5,371 nucleotides of DNA from Chitinophagaceae bacterium (GTDB lineage Bacteria > Bacteroidota > Bacteroidia > Chitinophagales > Chitinophagaceae). A program made the translations under genes and the position numbers. The stretch lies in assembly GCA_026785745.1 (NCBI GenBank), contig JAJAZO010000435.1, positions 1-5,371 on the forward strand, in the 5' to 3' direction. This document shows positions 1-5,371 of the stretch, piece after piece (position 1 is the stretch's first letter; every line of letters begins with the position of its first letter). The notes under the pieces are model-generated. The model saw nothing but the letters and a program-made list of their open reading frames with translations, had not been told where the DNA came from and did no database searches.

Positions 1-145
1 CAAACACCACATCTCTTTTTTGTACCCGCAGGTAACGGACATATATATCTGCAGGAATATAAGCACCTGCTAAGTGGCCAACATGTTTTAATCCGTTAGC
101 GTAAGGCAGGGCAGAAGTTACTAAATATCTTTTTGGGTCGGTCAT
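1..145 (-). CDS. metG: Methionyl-tRNA synthetase, N-terminal fragment (runs off left edge)
   Basis: Translating the minus strand from the ATG at 145-143 gives 48 codons that stay open to the window edge. The fragment reads [18 protein letters not shown], then [20 protein letters not shown], then [10 protein letters not shown]. This is the start of the class I Rossmann catalytic domain of methionyl-tRNA synthetase. The HIGH signature is HVGH at residues 21-24, preceded by the family's T-S-A-L-P-Y-A-N-G block that shapes the methionine and ATP site. The enzyme charges tRNA(Met) in the cytoplasm. The KMSKS loop and the anticodon-binding domain would lie outside the window. The start has no Shine-Dalgarno but an A/T-rich leader, usual for Bacteroidetes. 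A palindromic repeat begins only 12 bases upstream, so it lies in the metG leader or promoter. The gene is divergent from the LD-carboxypeptidase gene. The family assignment is firm. Confidence 0.95.
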   Translation of the reverse strand, partial: MTDPKRYLVTSALPYANGLKHVGHLAGAYIPADIYVRYLRVQKRDVVF

Positions 146-157
146 AATGTAAATTTT

Positions 158-240
158 TAACCGCAGAGGCGGAGAGCCGCAGAGGAATTTTCTCTGAGGC
201 TCTCCGCCTGCCAACAGGCAGGTTAGCGTCTCTGCGGTTA
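158..240. repeat. Nested palindromic intergenic repeat
   Basis: The outer arms are TAACCGCAGAG (158-168) and CTCTGCGGTTA (230-240), exact reverse complements. Inside lies a second perfect arm pair, GGCGGAGAGCC (168-178) with GGCTCTCCGCC (198-208), extended after one mismatch by CAGAG (180-184) with CTCTG (192-196) around an A/T-rich loop. CCGCAGAGG also occurs as a direct repeat at 161-169 and 177-185. The right arm is interrupted between 208 and 230 by a third, smaller palindrome, CCTGCC-AACA-GGCAGG (207-222). It is non-coding and sits in the metG/ldcA divergent spacer. It resembles the short 'CTCTGCGG' repeats I recall from many bacterial genomes; copy number here is unknown. Confidence 0.85.
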
Positions 241-322
241 CTGGTGCAAAAATACCGGAATAGCAGCCATTGCCCAAACTTGAACGATTTCTAATAACTT
301 TATCCCGTACTTAAATAACTAT

Positions 323-1234
323 ATGATCAAGACCCCTCCCTACTTAAAAAAAGGTGACACAATTGGAATAGTATGTCCCGCTGGTTTTATGGCTGCTGAA
401 AAAGCACAGACCTGTATTACTACTTTACAAAAATGGGGATATAAAGTAAAAATCGGGAAAACAGTTGGCGGGGATTCGCAAACTTATTTTTCCGGAACGG
501 ATGAAGAAAGATTAAAAGACCTGCAACTGATGCTGGATGATGATGAAGTGCAGGCAGTGCTTTGTGTCAGGGGCGGCTATGGTACTGGCAGAATCATTGA
601 ACAAATCAGTTTTAAACGATTTAAGAAAAATCCTAAATGGATAATTGGTTATAGTGATATTACAGTGTTGCATTCTCACATCTATTCTAATTATTACATC
701 TCAACGCTGCATTCGCCAATGGCGGCAGCATTTAATGAAGACGGATATAAGAACGAATATGTATTGTCATTAAAGAATGCACTGGAAGGGAAGAAGGCTG
801 CCATTTCAATACCCGGCAACGAGTTTAACAGAAAAGGAGATGAAGAAGGAGAACTGGTAGGTGGTAACCTCGCCTTGCTTGCCCACCTTACAGGAACCGG
901 CTCAGATATTAAAACTAAAGGAAGAATACTTTTTTTAGAGGATATAGGAGAGCAATTGTATAACATAGACCGGATGATGAGACAGTTAAAACGGAGCGGC
1001 AAACTGGAGAAACTGAATGGTTTGATATTCGGAATTTTTGCTGATACCAAGGATACCGAACGGCCTTTTGGAACACCCTTACAGGAAATACTTTGGAACA
1101 TTATAAAAGAATATGACTATCCTGTGTGCTTCGATTTTCCGGTAAGCCATACGGATAAAAACTATGCTTTGAAAGTTGGTGTTGTACACCGGTTGAAAGT
1201 AGGCGGCTCTAAGGTTTTACTGGAAGAACAGTAA
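323..1234 (+). CDS. ldcA: LD-carboxypeptidase (peptidase family S66)
   Basis: A 303-residue protein with the usual length and layout of S66 peptidases. These cut the L,D bond between the diamino acid and the terminal D-alanine of murein tetrapeptides during cell-wall recycling. The N-terminal domain begins with LKKGDTIGIVCPAG (8-21) and carries the conserved RGGYGTGRI (83-91). The nucleophile elbow is GYSDIT, with Ser111. The other triad members are read as Glu206 in LFLEDIGE and His276 in PVSHTDKN; the C-terminal domain includes GELVGGNLALL (176-186). There is no signal peptide or membrane segment, so it should act in the cytoplasm. The ATG at 323 is the only sensible start, as the conserved N-terminus begins a few residues later. 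It is divergent from metG and convergent with the next gene. The family also includes MccF-type microcin C7 immunity peptidases, which sequence reading alone cannot exclude; the general housekeeping role is more likely. Confidence 0.92.
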   Translation: MIKTPPYLKKGDTIGIVCPAGFMAAEKAQTCITTLQKWGYKVKIGKTVGGDSQTYFSGTDEERLKDLQLMLDDDEVQAVLCVRGGYGTGRIIEQISFKRFKKNPKWIIGYSDITVLHSHIYSNYYISTLHSPMAAAFNEDGYKNEYVLSLKNALEGKKAAISIPGNEFNRKGDEEGELVGGNLALLAHLTGTGSDIKTKGRILFLEDIGEQLYNIDRMMRQLKRSGKLEKLNGLIFGIFADTKDTERPFGTPLQEILWNIIKEYDYPVCFDFPVSHTDKNYALKVGVVHRLKVGGSKVLLEEQ

Positions 1235-1786
1235 CTAATAATTAGGGTATAAAATAAATCTTCCTCCGTTATTGATTTTATAAAAAGCCAGATCATTCAT
1301 CGGCTTATCATTGATTGTCATTTTTGAATCCTTCATGATTTTTAAATCTTTGTAAAGCCAGGAAGAAGTATTGTAGCTGGATCTTTTTTTTGCGCCGGTA
1401 ACAGCTACTTCTAACGACGAAATGTATTTACCGTCTTTTTTGGAAGTAATCAGGTAAATGACCTGCACATTGGAGCTGTCAGATCTTTTTTTCTCTTCTA
1501 CCATTAATAATAAATCGAAATTTATATTGGAAGTCATTTTTCCAGCGAGGTAATAACCACGGTTTTTCAAGCGGTTATTATTTGTGGAGCCAAGAATCGG
1601 GGAGAACCATTTTTTTACTTCGGTACTGTCAAGGCGGCGAAGCTTCCACTCACCTGAATCAATATGTAAGCTGTCTGCTAACTGGATTTCTTCGGTTGAT
1701 TTCAACATAGCGGTATAGGAAGAATCTTCCTGGCCTGATACATTCAGCCAGGTGAAAAGAAAGCAACAAGAAATCAGCCTTTTCAT
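1235..1786 (-). CDS. Small secreted protein of unknown function
   Basis: This encodes 183 residues from the ATG at 1786-1784. A GTG lies directly upstream (1789-1787) and would add one residue, but the ATG is preferred. The N-terminus MKRLISCCFLFTWLNVSGQ has a short basic region and a hydrophobic core ending in VSGQ, as in a Sec signal peptide cut by signal peptidase I near residue 18-20. Two cysteines sit at residues 7-8, too early for a lipobox, so a lipoprotein is less likely. The mature part is polar and rich in Ser, Lys and Asp, with blocks such as EWKLRRLDSTEVKKWF and, near the end, NNGGRFILYPNY; it suggests a small beta-rich fold. I do not recognise a family. Its stop codon touches the stop of the convergent LD-carboxypeptidase gene. 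It lies 58 bases downstream of the hydrolase gene on the same strand and could be co-transcribed with it. Confidence 0.75.
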   Translation of the reverse strand: MKRLISCCFLFTWLNVSGQEDSSYTAMLKSTEEIQLADSLHIDSGEWKLRRLDSTEVKKWFSPILGSTNNNRLKNRGYYLAGKMTSNINFDLLLMVEEKKRSDSSNVQVIYLITSKKDGKYISSLEVAVTGAKKRSSYNTSSWLYKDLKIMKDSKMTINDKPMNDLAFYKINNGGRFILYPNY

Positions 1787-1819
1787 CACACTAAGGTAAA
1801 TATATGTGCAACGCCTGAC

Positions 1820-1839
1820 AATACCCCCAAAGGAGTATT
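1820..1839. other. Small imperfect hairpin between hydrolase and secreted-protein genes
   Basis: AATAC-C-CC then CAAA then GG-A-GTATT gives seven pairs with one internal C/A mismatch. It lies just downstream of the stop of the left-hand hydrolase (minus strand). On that strand it is followed by TGTC rather than a run of T, so it would be a poor terminator. On the plus strand it is followed by T residues, but no plus-strand gene reads towards it. Its role is unclear; it could be chance. Confidence 0.25.
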
Positions 1840-1844
1840 TTTAA

Positions 1845-2660
1845 CTACTTACTTAACAGAAAATCAAGCTTTTGCTGAAACACCGGAAAATCAGGCAGAT
1901 TGTTATGTTTCCCTTTTTCCAAAGTAATTAATTCAGTTCCTGGCTTCTTTTCAGCCAGCCATTTTGCCTGTTTATATGGAATTACCCCATCCCTTGTGCC
2001 ATGAAAAATAGTGACAGGAGCTTTTATATATTCAAAGTGTTGATAAGTGGGCAGGGAGTATTTTGTCATCGGCATCACCGGGTACATAAAGAAATAGTGT
2101 TTTGCCAGGGCATCCATGCTGTAATATGGGGTTTCTAATATCAGGTTTTTACAATCCCTTACTGAAGCCAACTGCGCTGCTATGCCAGTGCCAAGTGATT
2201 TGCCATAAATAATGATATGCTCAGCAGAAACTTTACCGATGGCCATTTTGTAAAGCAGCAGTGCATCGCTGTACAAAACCTTTTCACTTCTTTTACCGGT
2301 TGATTTGCCATAGCCCGGATAATCCATCATCCATACTTCGTATCCATTTCGGGTAAAATTGACGGCATATTTTGCATAGCGGTTTATATTGTTACGGTTG
2401 CCGTGAAAATACAGCACAACACCCTTGCGAACCGAATCCGCAACAGTGAACTGAACAATACTAAGATTTTTTTCAGCCGTAACAGCAAGGTCAATTTCCC
2501 GGAAAGGAATATCAAACTGGTATGTATAATCAGCCGGAAGTTTTGTAGGGTGAAAAATAAATTTATCCTGTAAAAAATATAACAAAATACCAATCATAAA
2601 ATAGACAAGGGCTATTATTTTAAACCATTTCCAGGCTTTTTTTAATCTTGTTTTATTCAT
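1845..2660 (-). CDS. Membrane-anchored alpha/beta hydrolase (BEM46/ABHD13/YfhR-like)
   Basis: This encodes 271 residues from the ATG at 2660-2658. A basic N-terminus (MNKTRLKKAWKWFK) precedes one membrane segment at about residues 15-31, then the typical anchor-proximal motif YFLQDKFIFHPTKL. The alpha/beta hydrolase core follows: HGN oxyanion-hole motif (86-88), DYPGYGKSTGK (113-123), nucleophile elbow GKSLG with Ser155, acid Asp224 in HGTRDGVIP, and base His252 in GKHNNLP. The triad is complete, so it should be an active serine hydrolase, probably a membrane-tethered esterase, lipase or thioesterase; the substrate cannot be read from sequence. The frame stays open upstream to an ATG at 2765, but that start lies in the terminator stem of the next gene and the extra 35 residues are translated repeat, so it is rejected. 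It is a paralogue of the hydrolase at 4055-4843. Confidence 0.9.
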   Translation of the reverse strand: MNKTRLKKAWKWFKIIALVYFMIGILLYFLQDKFIFHPTKLPADYTYQFDIPFREIDLAVTAEKNLSIVQFTVADSVRKGVVLYFHGNRNNINRYAKYAVNFTRNGYEVWMMDYPGYGKSTGKRSEKVLYSDALLLYKMAIGKVSAEHIIIYGKSLGTGIAAQLASVRDCKNLILETPYYSMDALAKHYFFMYPVMPMTKYSLPTYQHFEYIKAPVTIFHGTRDGVIPYKQAKWLAEKKPGTELITLEKGKHNNLPDFPVFQQKLDFLLSK

Positions 2661-2673
2661 AATAAAAACTTTG

Positions 2674-2681
2674 TAAAGATA
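2674..2681 (-). promoter_or_regulatory. Possible -7 promoter element for the left-hand hydrolase
   Basis: On the minus strand, TATCTTTA matches the Bacteroidetes -7 consensus TAnnTTTG in all but its last base, and lies 13 bases upstream of the chosen ATG at 2660. Because a terminator ends the preceding transcript, this gene needs its own promoter. The matching -33 region would fall within the palindromic repeat just upstream, where no clear TTTG is seen, so support is weak. Confidence 0.3.
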
Positions 2682-2686
2682 AGGTT

Positions 2687-2727
2687 CTCTTCCCCCTCTC
2701 CATGAAATGGAGAGGGTCGGGGTGAGG
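2687..2727. repeat. Palindromic intergenic repeat (CCCTCTCCAT / ATGGAGAGGG type)
   Basis: A perfect 10-base stem, CCCTCTCCAT (2694-2703) with ATGGAGAGGG (2707-2716), encloses a GAA loop and is flanked by TCGGGGTGAGG (2717-2727). I recall elements of this type as dispersed copies in Bacteroidetes and other genomes. When translated by mistake they give peptides like LTPTLS followed by WRGG, which is exactly what the minus-strand frame shows here. It lies between the terminator of the lipoprotein gene and the start of the hydrolase gene, and is non-coding. Confidence 0.8.
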
Positions 2728-2731
2728 TGAT

Positions 2732-2759
2732 AAAAAAAGGACATGAAAATCATGTCCTT
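2732..2759 (-). terminator. Rho-independent terminator of the lipoprotein gene
   Basis: Read on the minus strand, AAGGACATG pairs perfectly over nine bases with CATGTCCTT around a five-base loop (ATTTT), and the stem runs straight into seven T residues (complement of 2732-2738). It starts 31 bases after the stop codon of the TPR lipoprotein gene, the expected place. It should stop transcription before the repeat and the left-hand hydrolase gene. Confidence 0.85.
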
Positions 2760-2790
2760 GGCCATAGGGGTAATTATTTTATGGGTACCA

Positions 2791-3957
2791 TTAAAACCGG
2801 TTGAAATAATTCTTTATCCTGTACTGCGCATCATTACTTATTTGCTCAAGCATACATCTCATTATTTCATTTTCTGTTGGTCCAAACTCAGCTCTGCGGT
2901 CAATCAGTTGTTTATCCGTGGCACTCAGAACTCTTGTATCGCCGGTGTAAGTAGCAAACTCAGTGCTCCAGTTATGAGTGCCGGCGAAATTATCATTCCA
3001 TAACCAGCGACCATCATTATCCCTTACATCCACCTGTAATACCGCATTTGATGCGATAGTTCTGCGGGTGGTAGTTATGTTTGCATGAACCCATCCATAC
3101 TCTTTTACTATCGAGTCAGGACGGATAACTATCTCTTTCACCAAAATTTCTTTTGACACCTTCCTGGTTGTTTTATAATCATTGTAACGCCCAATGTTCA
3201 TAGTGGCCAGCCTCATATCTACCACCTGGTCAGTTCTGATATGCTGGCTTCTTGCATCCCAGGCAGAATAGAATTTTACAAATTCATTTCCTGAACTATA
3301 CTGAAGGTTGCGGATCAACTGGTCATCAAAATTATTACCTCCAACAGTATAAAAACTGTACACATAACCTCCGTATTGCTGCATAGGTAATATAATAACG
3401 TTGGTTACAGCATAATCGTATGCCTCATTCATTTTCTGTAAGGCATCTCTGTTGCCGGGCTTAAAGCGAAGTGCAGCCTGGAACTCACGGTAAGCATTTT
3501 TATAGCTTTGTTTGCCCGCAGGATGCCGTGCATCATACTGCTGCATAAACGAAAGTCCTCTGTCAAAACGTACATCACCTGCTTTTTCGCTATAAGTAAC
3601 GAGGTAGGATGAGTAATCCACAGGGGTTACAATATTTAAAACCGAAGGCACTTTGTAAATAGCATCGTACATTCTTTGCAGCGATGCATATTCGTTATAC
3701 ATCCATTCCCATTTTAATTCATTGGTACTTTCTGCATGGCTACGGATACGGCTTTCATGGTCGTTTACAGCATAACGGTAAGAACTCTGAATGATGGTAA
3801 GAAGTTTTGCATCATCCGGGTCTTTCTGCAATTTTTTTGCAGCCAGTTCCACCGCTTCTGTGTAATTGCCTTTTTCATACAACTTGCTTGCTGTTTTGCA
3901 GGAAAGGGTTAAAACGCTGATTCCGGCAAATAATAAAATGTAGAGTTTTGATTTCAT
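2791..3957 (-). CDS. TPR-like lipoprotein of unknown function
   Basis: This encodes 388 residues from the ATG at 3957-3955. MKSKLYILLFAGISVLTLSC is a lipoprotein signal peptide; Cys20 follows a relaxed lipobox (LTLS) of the Bacteroidetes kind. Two helical TPR-like units are visible: about 25-62 (KLYEKGNYTEAVELAAKKLQ and on) and about 151-183 (SYKNAYREFQAALRFKPGNR and on). The C-terminal half, about 185-388, is mostly beta-like, with VLQVDVRDNDGRWLWNDNF (306-324), and I do not recognise it. It is likely attached to the inner or outer membrane facing the periplasm. An ATG at 3975 would add six residues. The nearer ATG is preferred because AAAGGAG sits just before it (3964-3970), and because a possible promoter would leave almost no leader for the upstream ATG. 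It lies between two paralogous hydrolase genes and ends in a strong terminator. Confidence 0.88.
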   Translation of the reverse strand: MKSKLYILLFAGISVLTLSCKTASKLYEKGNYTEAVELAAKKLQKDPDDAKLLTIIQSSYRYAVNDHESRIRSHAESTNELKWEWMYNEYASLQRMYDAIYKVPSVLNIVTPVDYSSYLVTYSEKAGDVRFDRGLSFMQQYDARHPAGKQSYKNAYREFQAALRFKPGNRDALQKMNEAYDYAVTNVIILPMQQYGGYVYSFYTVGGNNFDDQLIRNLQYSSGNEFVKFYSAWDARSQHIRTDQVVDMRLATMNIGRYNDYKTTRKVSKEILVKEIVIRPDSIVKEYGWVHANITTTRRTIASNAVLQVDVRDNDGRWLWNDNFAGTHNWSTEFATYTGDTRVLSATDKQLIDRRAEFGPTENEIMRCMLEQISNDAQYRIKNYFNRF

Positions 3958-3963
3958 AAACAA

Positions 3964-3970
3964 CTCCTTT
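3964..3970 (-). promoter_or_regulatory. Shine-Dalgarno AAAGGAG deciding the lipoprotein start
   Basis: AAAGGAG on the minus strand lies six bases before the ATG at 3957. Strong Shine-Dalgarno sites are uncommon in Bacteroidetes, and no other gene here has one as clear. It lies inside the six-codon extension from the alternative ATG at 3975, and so argues for the shorter protein. Confidence 0.6.
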
Positions 3971-3985
3971 TTCATGTTAGATGCT

Positions 3986-3994
3986 CAAATAATA
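3986..3994 (-). promoter_or_regulatory. Possible -7 promoter element for the lipoprotein gene
   Basis: TATTATTTG on the minus strand resembles the Bacteroidetes -7 element TAnnTTTG with one extra spacer base. Transcription would begin near 3980, giving a leader of about 23 bases to the ATG at 3957. A TTG at 4018-4020 is a possible -33 element but is spaced rather far. It may give the lipoprotein gene expression independent of the upstream hydrolase. Confidence 0.3.
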
Positions 3995-4054
3995 GTCCAC
4001 ATTCCCCGGCAGGGCATCAATTAGACAATCCTTAACAATTAACGGGCAATAAAC

Positions 4055-4843
4055 TTAATACAGGAGGATAGACCGTACAAAATTGTGGTACTCATCAAAA
4101 GAAGGAAGATTGTTATGTCCGCCACCGTGGATGCGGATAAGTGTTATTATCCGGGGGTTTATCTTTTGCAAAGCCTCGCTGTGGCGAATGGGAATAAGCA
4201 GGTCATTGGTGCCATGTATGATATAGGTATGGCATTTTACTTTAGGTATCCAGAGGTCGGTACGTAAATGAAAACGCAGTACCATCCGAACAGGCAATAT
4301 TGGTAAAAACCGTTCTATCACCCGTAAAAAGTTAAAATAAGGAGCATCCAAAATGAGGTAACGTGGATTATTATCACAGGCTAGTTTGGTGGCAAAGCCA
4401 CTACCCATACTTCTGCCATACACTATAAGATGGTCTTCCCCGTATTTGTCCTTCATTTTTTCATAAATGAATTGCATATCGCTCAGCATTTCCTTTTCGC
4501 CCCGTTTGCCGGTGCTTTTGCCAAAGCCCCTGTAATCGAGCAATACAACATCATAATCATACCGGTAAAAATCTTTGGCATATCTCGCCCAGCCTTTTAT
4601 ACTACGGGTGTTGCCATGAAAATAAAGTATTAAGCCTTTTGGTTTTTCCCGGAAGAAATGCAAACCATTTATACGGACACCTGGTTCAATATCAAAAAAA
4701 TATTCTTTGAAAGGAACATCATATTTAAATTCGAAATCCTGTTTTAATTTCTCCGGCTTAAATATTAATTTCTCCTGCAAAAAATAAGCAAGAACAGAAA
4801 GAACGGCAATGCCGATGATGATATACCAGATGAAGGAAGGCAA
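4055..4843 (-). CDS. Membrane-anchored alpha/beta hydrolase, paralogue of the 1845-2660 gene (TTG start)
   Basis: This encodes 262 residues. One membrane segment at about residues 4-22 (FIWYIIIGIAVLSVLAYFL) is followed by QEKLIFKPEKL, the same anchor-proximal motif as in its paralogue. Core motifs are HGN (76-78), DYRGFGKSTGKRGEK (103-117), nucleophile elbow GRSMG with Ser145, Asp214 in HGTNDLLIP, and His243 in GGGHNNLP. The triad is complete. The likely role is a membrane-tethered serine hydrolase of the BEM46/ABHD13/YfhR type; the substrate is unknown. The start is TTG (4843-4841): an in-frame TAA lies two codons upstream and there is no ATG before residue 119, well past the HGN motif, so TTG is the only usual start that keeps the whole protein. 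Its initiation site overlaps the arm of an A/T-rich inverted repeat. It lies downstream of kup, with a 77-base gap, and upstream of the lipoprotein gene. Confidence 0.9.
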   Translation of the reverse strand: MPSFIWYIIIGIAVLSVLAYFLQEKLIFKPEKLKQDFEFKYDVPFKEYFFDIEPGVRINGLHFFREKPKGLILYFHGNTRSIKGWARYAKDFYRYDYDVVLLDYRGFGKSTGKRGEKEMLSDMQFIYEKMKDKYGEDHLIVYGRSMGSGFATKLACDNNPRYLILDAPYFNFLRVIERFLPILPVRMVLRFHLRTDLWIPKVKCHTYIIHGTNDLLIPIRHSEALQKINPRIITLIRIHGGGHNNLPSFDEYHNFVRSILLY

Positions 4844-4908
4844 GTTTTAAGTTTTAGTGTTTAAAGTTAAGATACCCTTGTTTGCTAAGAACTCAAAACT
4901 TAAAAACT
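4842..4908. repeat. A/T-rich inverted repeat between kup and the hydrolase gene
   Basis: TTTTAAGTTTT (4845-4855) and AAAACTTAAAA (4895-4905) are exact 11-base reverse complements about 39 bases apart, with weaker matching on both sides. The left arm also holds AAGTTTT twice in tandem (4842-4848, 4849-4855). It sits just after the kup stop and touches the TTG start of the next gene. Low GC content makes it a weak terminator, and low-complexity drift is possible. Confidence 0.5.
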
Positions 4909-4920
4909 ATTATCTGGTCG

Positions 4921-5371
4921 CTATTCTCCCAGCCTCCGGAGTGGCAGCCTTGTTATTTCGCCGATAACAAGAGGAAATTTTTCGACTGTAACATTACTTT
5001 GATCAAGGCTAAATCCTTTTTCTTCTGACAGGCTGACTTCTTTCAGCCAGAAATAAAATTTCATGATTATCCTCTCAAGAAAAGGAAGTTCGTTATCCTG
5101 GCTCAGGTATTTTTCCAGTACAATAAACTGAAAATCACCCGTAGCCCTGTTTCTTTCTATTGTTTTATAACGGGTAGAAATATTAATCTCCCTCTTTGCC
5201 GCTAATTCTTCCACCACCTGCTGAAATAAAATATTTATCCGGGGTTGTATACGAAAGCCGAGTTTAAAATCAACCCGGATAATGTCATTCGGTATTATAT
5301 GTTCAACCCTGTAATCACAAGTGTACGGATCATCCAGGGTGTCCACATGCACCAGCCAGTATATGTCGGCC
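4921..5371 (-). CDS. kup: KUP-family potassium uptake protein, C-terminal fragment (runs off right edge)
   Basis: The frame is open from the TAG at 4921-4923 to the window edge, giving 150 codons. A GTG at 5352 is internal, because the reading frame continues upstream as ADIYWLV. The sequence matches what I know of the cytoplasmic C-terminal region of Bacteroidetes KUP/HAK/KT transporters: YWLVHVDTLDDPYT, then IRVDFKLGFRIQPRINILFQ, then FIVLEKYLSQDNELPF, then SLSEEKGFSLDQSNVTVEKF and PLVIGE. KUP proteins bring K+ into the cell together with protons. The roughly twelve membrane helices and the ion-binding residues lie outside the window, so activity cannot be judged. The end of the protein appears intact. 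It is the first gene of the minus-strand series in this window and may be co-transcribed with the hydrolase 77 bases downstream, though an A/T-rich inverted repeat lies between. Confidence 0.88.
   Translation of the reverse strand, partial: ADIYWLVHVDTLDDPYTCDYRVEHIIPNDIIRVDFKLGFRIQPRINILFQQVVEELAAKREINISTRYKTIERNRATGDFQFIVLEKYLSQDNELPFLERIIMKFYFWLKEVSLSEEKGFSLDQSNVTVEKFPLVIGEITRLPLRRLGE

Noticed and set aside
158..240. CRISPR array or attachment site at the metG spacer
   Set aside because: The repeated units are inverted rather than evenly spaced direct repeats with spacers, and there is no integrase, cas gene or tRNA nearby.
262..302. Promoter of the LD-carboxypeptidase gene (TTG at 270-272 and TAACTTTA at 295-302)
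   Set aside because: The elements match the Bacteroidetes consensus only partly and the spacing is at the long end, so I did not list it as a feature.
694..1101. Antisense frame of 135 codons within the LD-carboxypeptidase gene
   Set aside because: It is wholly opposite a gene with clear family motifs, and its translation is low-complexity Ser/Pro/Leu-rich with no recognisable domain.
2661..2765. Longer hydrolase start at 2765 (306 residues)
   Set aside because: The ATG lies in a terminator stem, and the added residues are a translated palindromic repeat rather than a conserved N-terminus.
2743..3003. Plus-strand frame of 86 codons starting in the terminator
   Set aside because: It overlaps the C-terminus of the lipoprotein gene and the terminator; no motif and no plausible initiation site.
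5350..5352. GTG at 5350-5352 as a start of a 143-residue protein
   Set aside because: The frame continues upstream to the window edge and the sequence is the C-terminal region of a KUP transporter, so the GTG is an internal valine.

Overview
The window looks like ordinary chromosome from a Bacteroidetes bacterium, probably close to the Chitinophagaceae. This rests on protein flavour (KUP C-terminus, MetG N-terminus, lipoprotein with a relaxed lipobox), the general lack of strong Shine-Dalgarno sequences, A/T-rich start contexts, and two palindromic intergenic repeats of a kind I recall from Bacteroidetes genomes. The genus call is inference; no rRNA or marker search was possible.

Layout, left to right. 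The left edge holds the first 48 codons of methionyl-tRNA synthetase (metG, minus strand, running off the window). A 177-base divergent spacer follows, with a nested palindromic repeat. Next comes the only plus-strand gene, a complete S66-family LD-carboxypeptidase (cytoplasmic murein-peptide recycling). Its stop codon directly abuts the stop of a convergent minus-strand gene for a small secreted protein of unknown function. Everything further right is on the minus strand: a membrane-anchored alpha/beta hydrolase, a palindromic repeat and a rho-independent terminator, a TPR-like lipoprotein, a second paralogous membrane-anchored alpha/beta hydrolase (TTG start), and the C-terminal end of a KUP-type potassium transporter that runs off the right edge. 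There is no gene-free stretch longer than 300 bases.

How the genes fit together. metG, ldcA and kup are housekeeping genes with no evident functional link. The most coherent unit is hydrolase - lipoprotein - hydrolase: two paralogous N-terminally anchored serine hydrolases flank a lipoprotein, so all three products are predicted to sit at or across the membrane. A clear terminator after the lipoprotein gene separates it transcriptionally from the left-hand hydrolase, so this is not one simple operon.

I found no convincing sign of a new defence, mobile or RNA system: no tRNA or rRNA, no CRISPR array, no transposase, no phage gene. The points worth checking are the repeats placed in promoter or leader positions, the false N-terminal extension that one repeat and the terminator create on the left-hand hydrolase, and the paralogous hydrolase pair.
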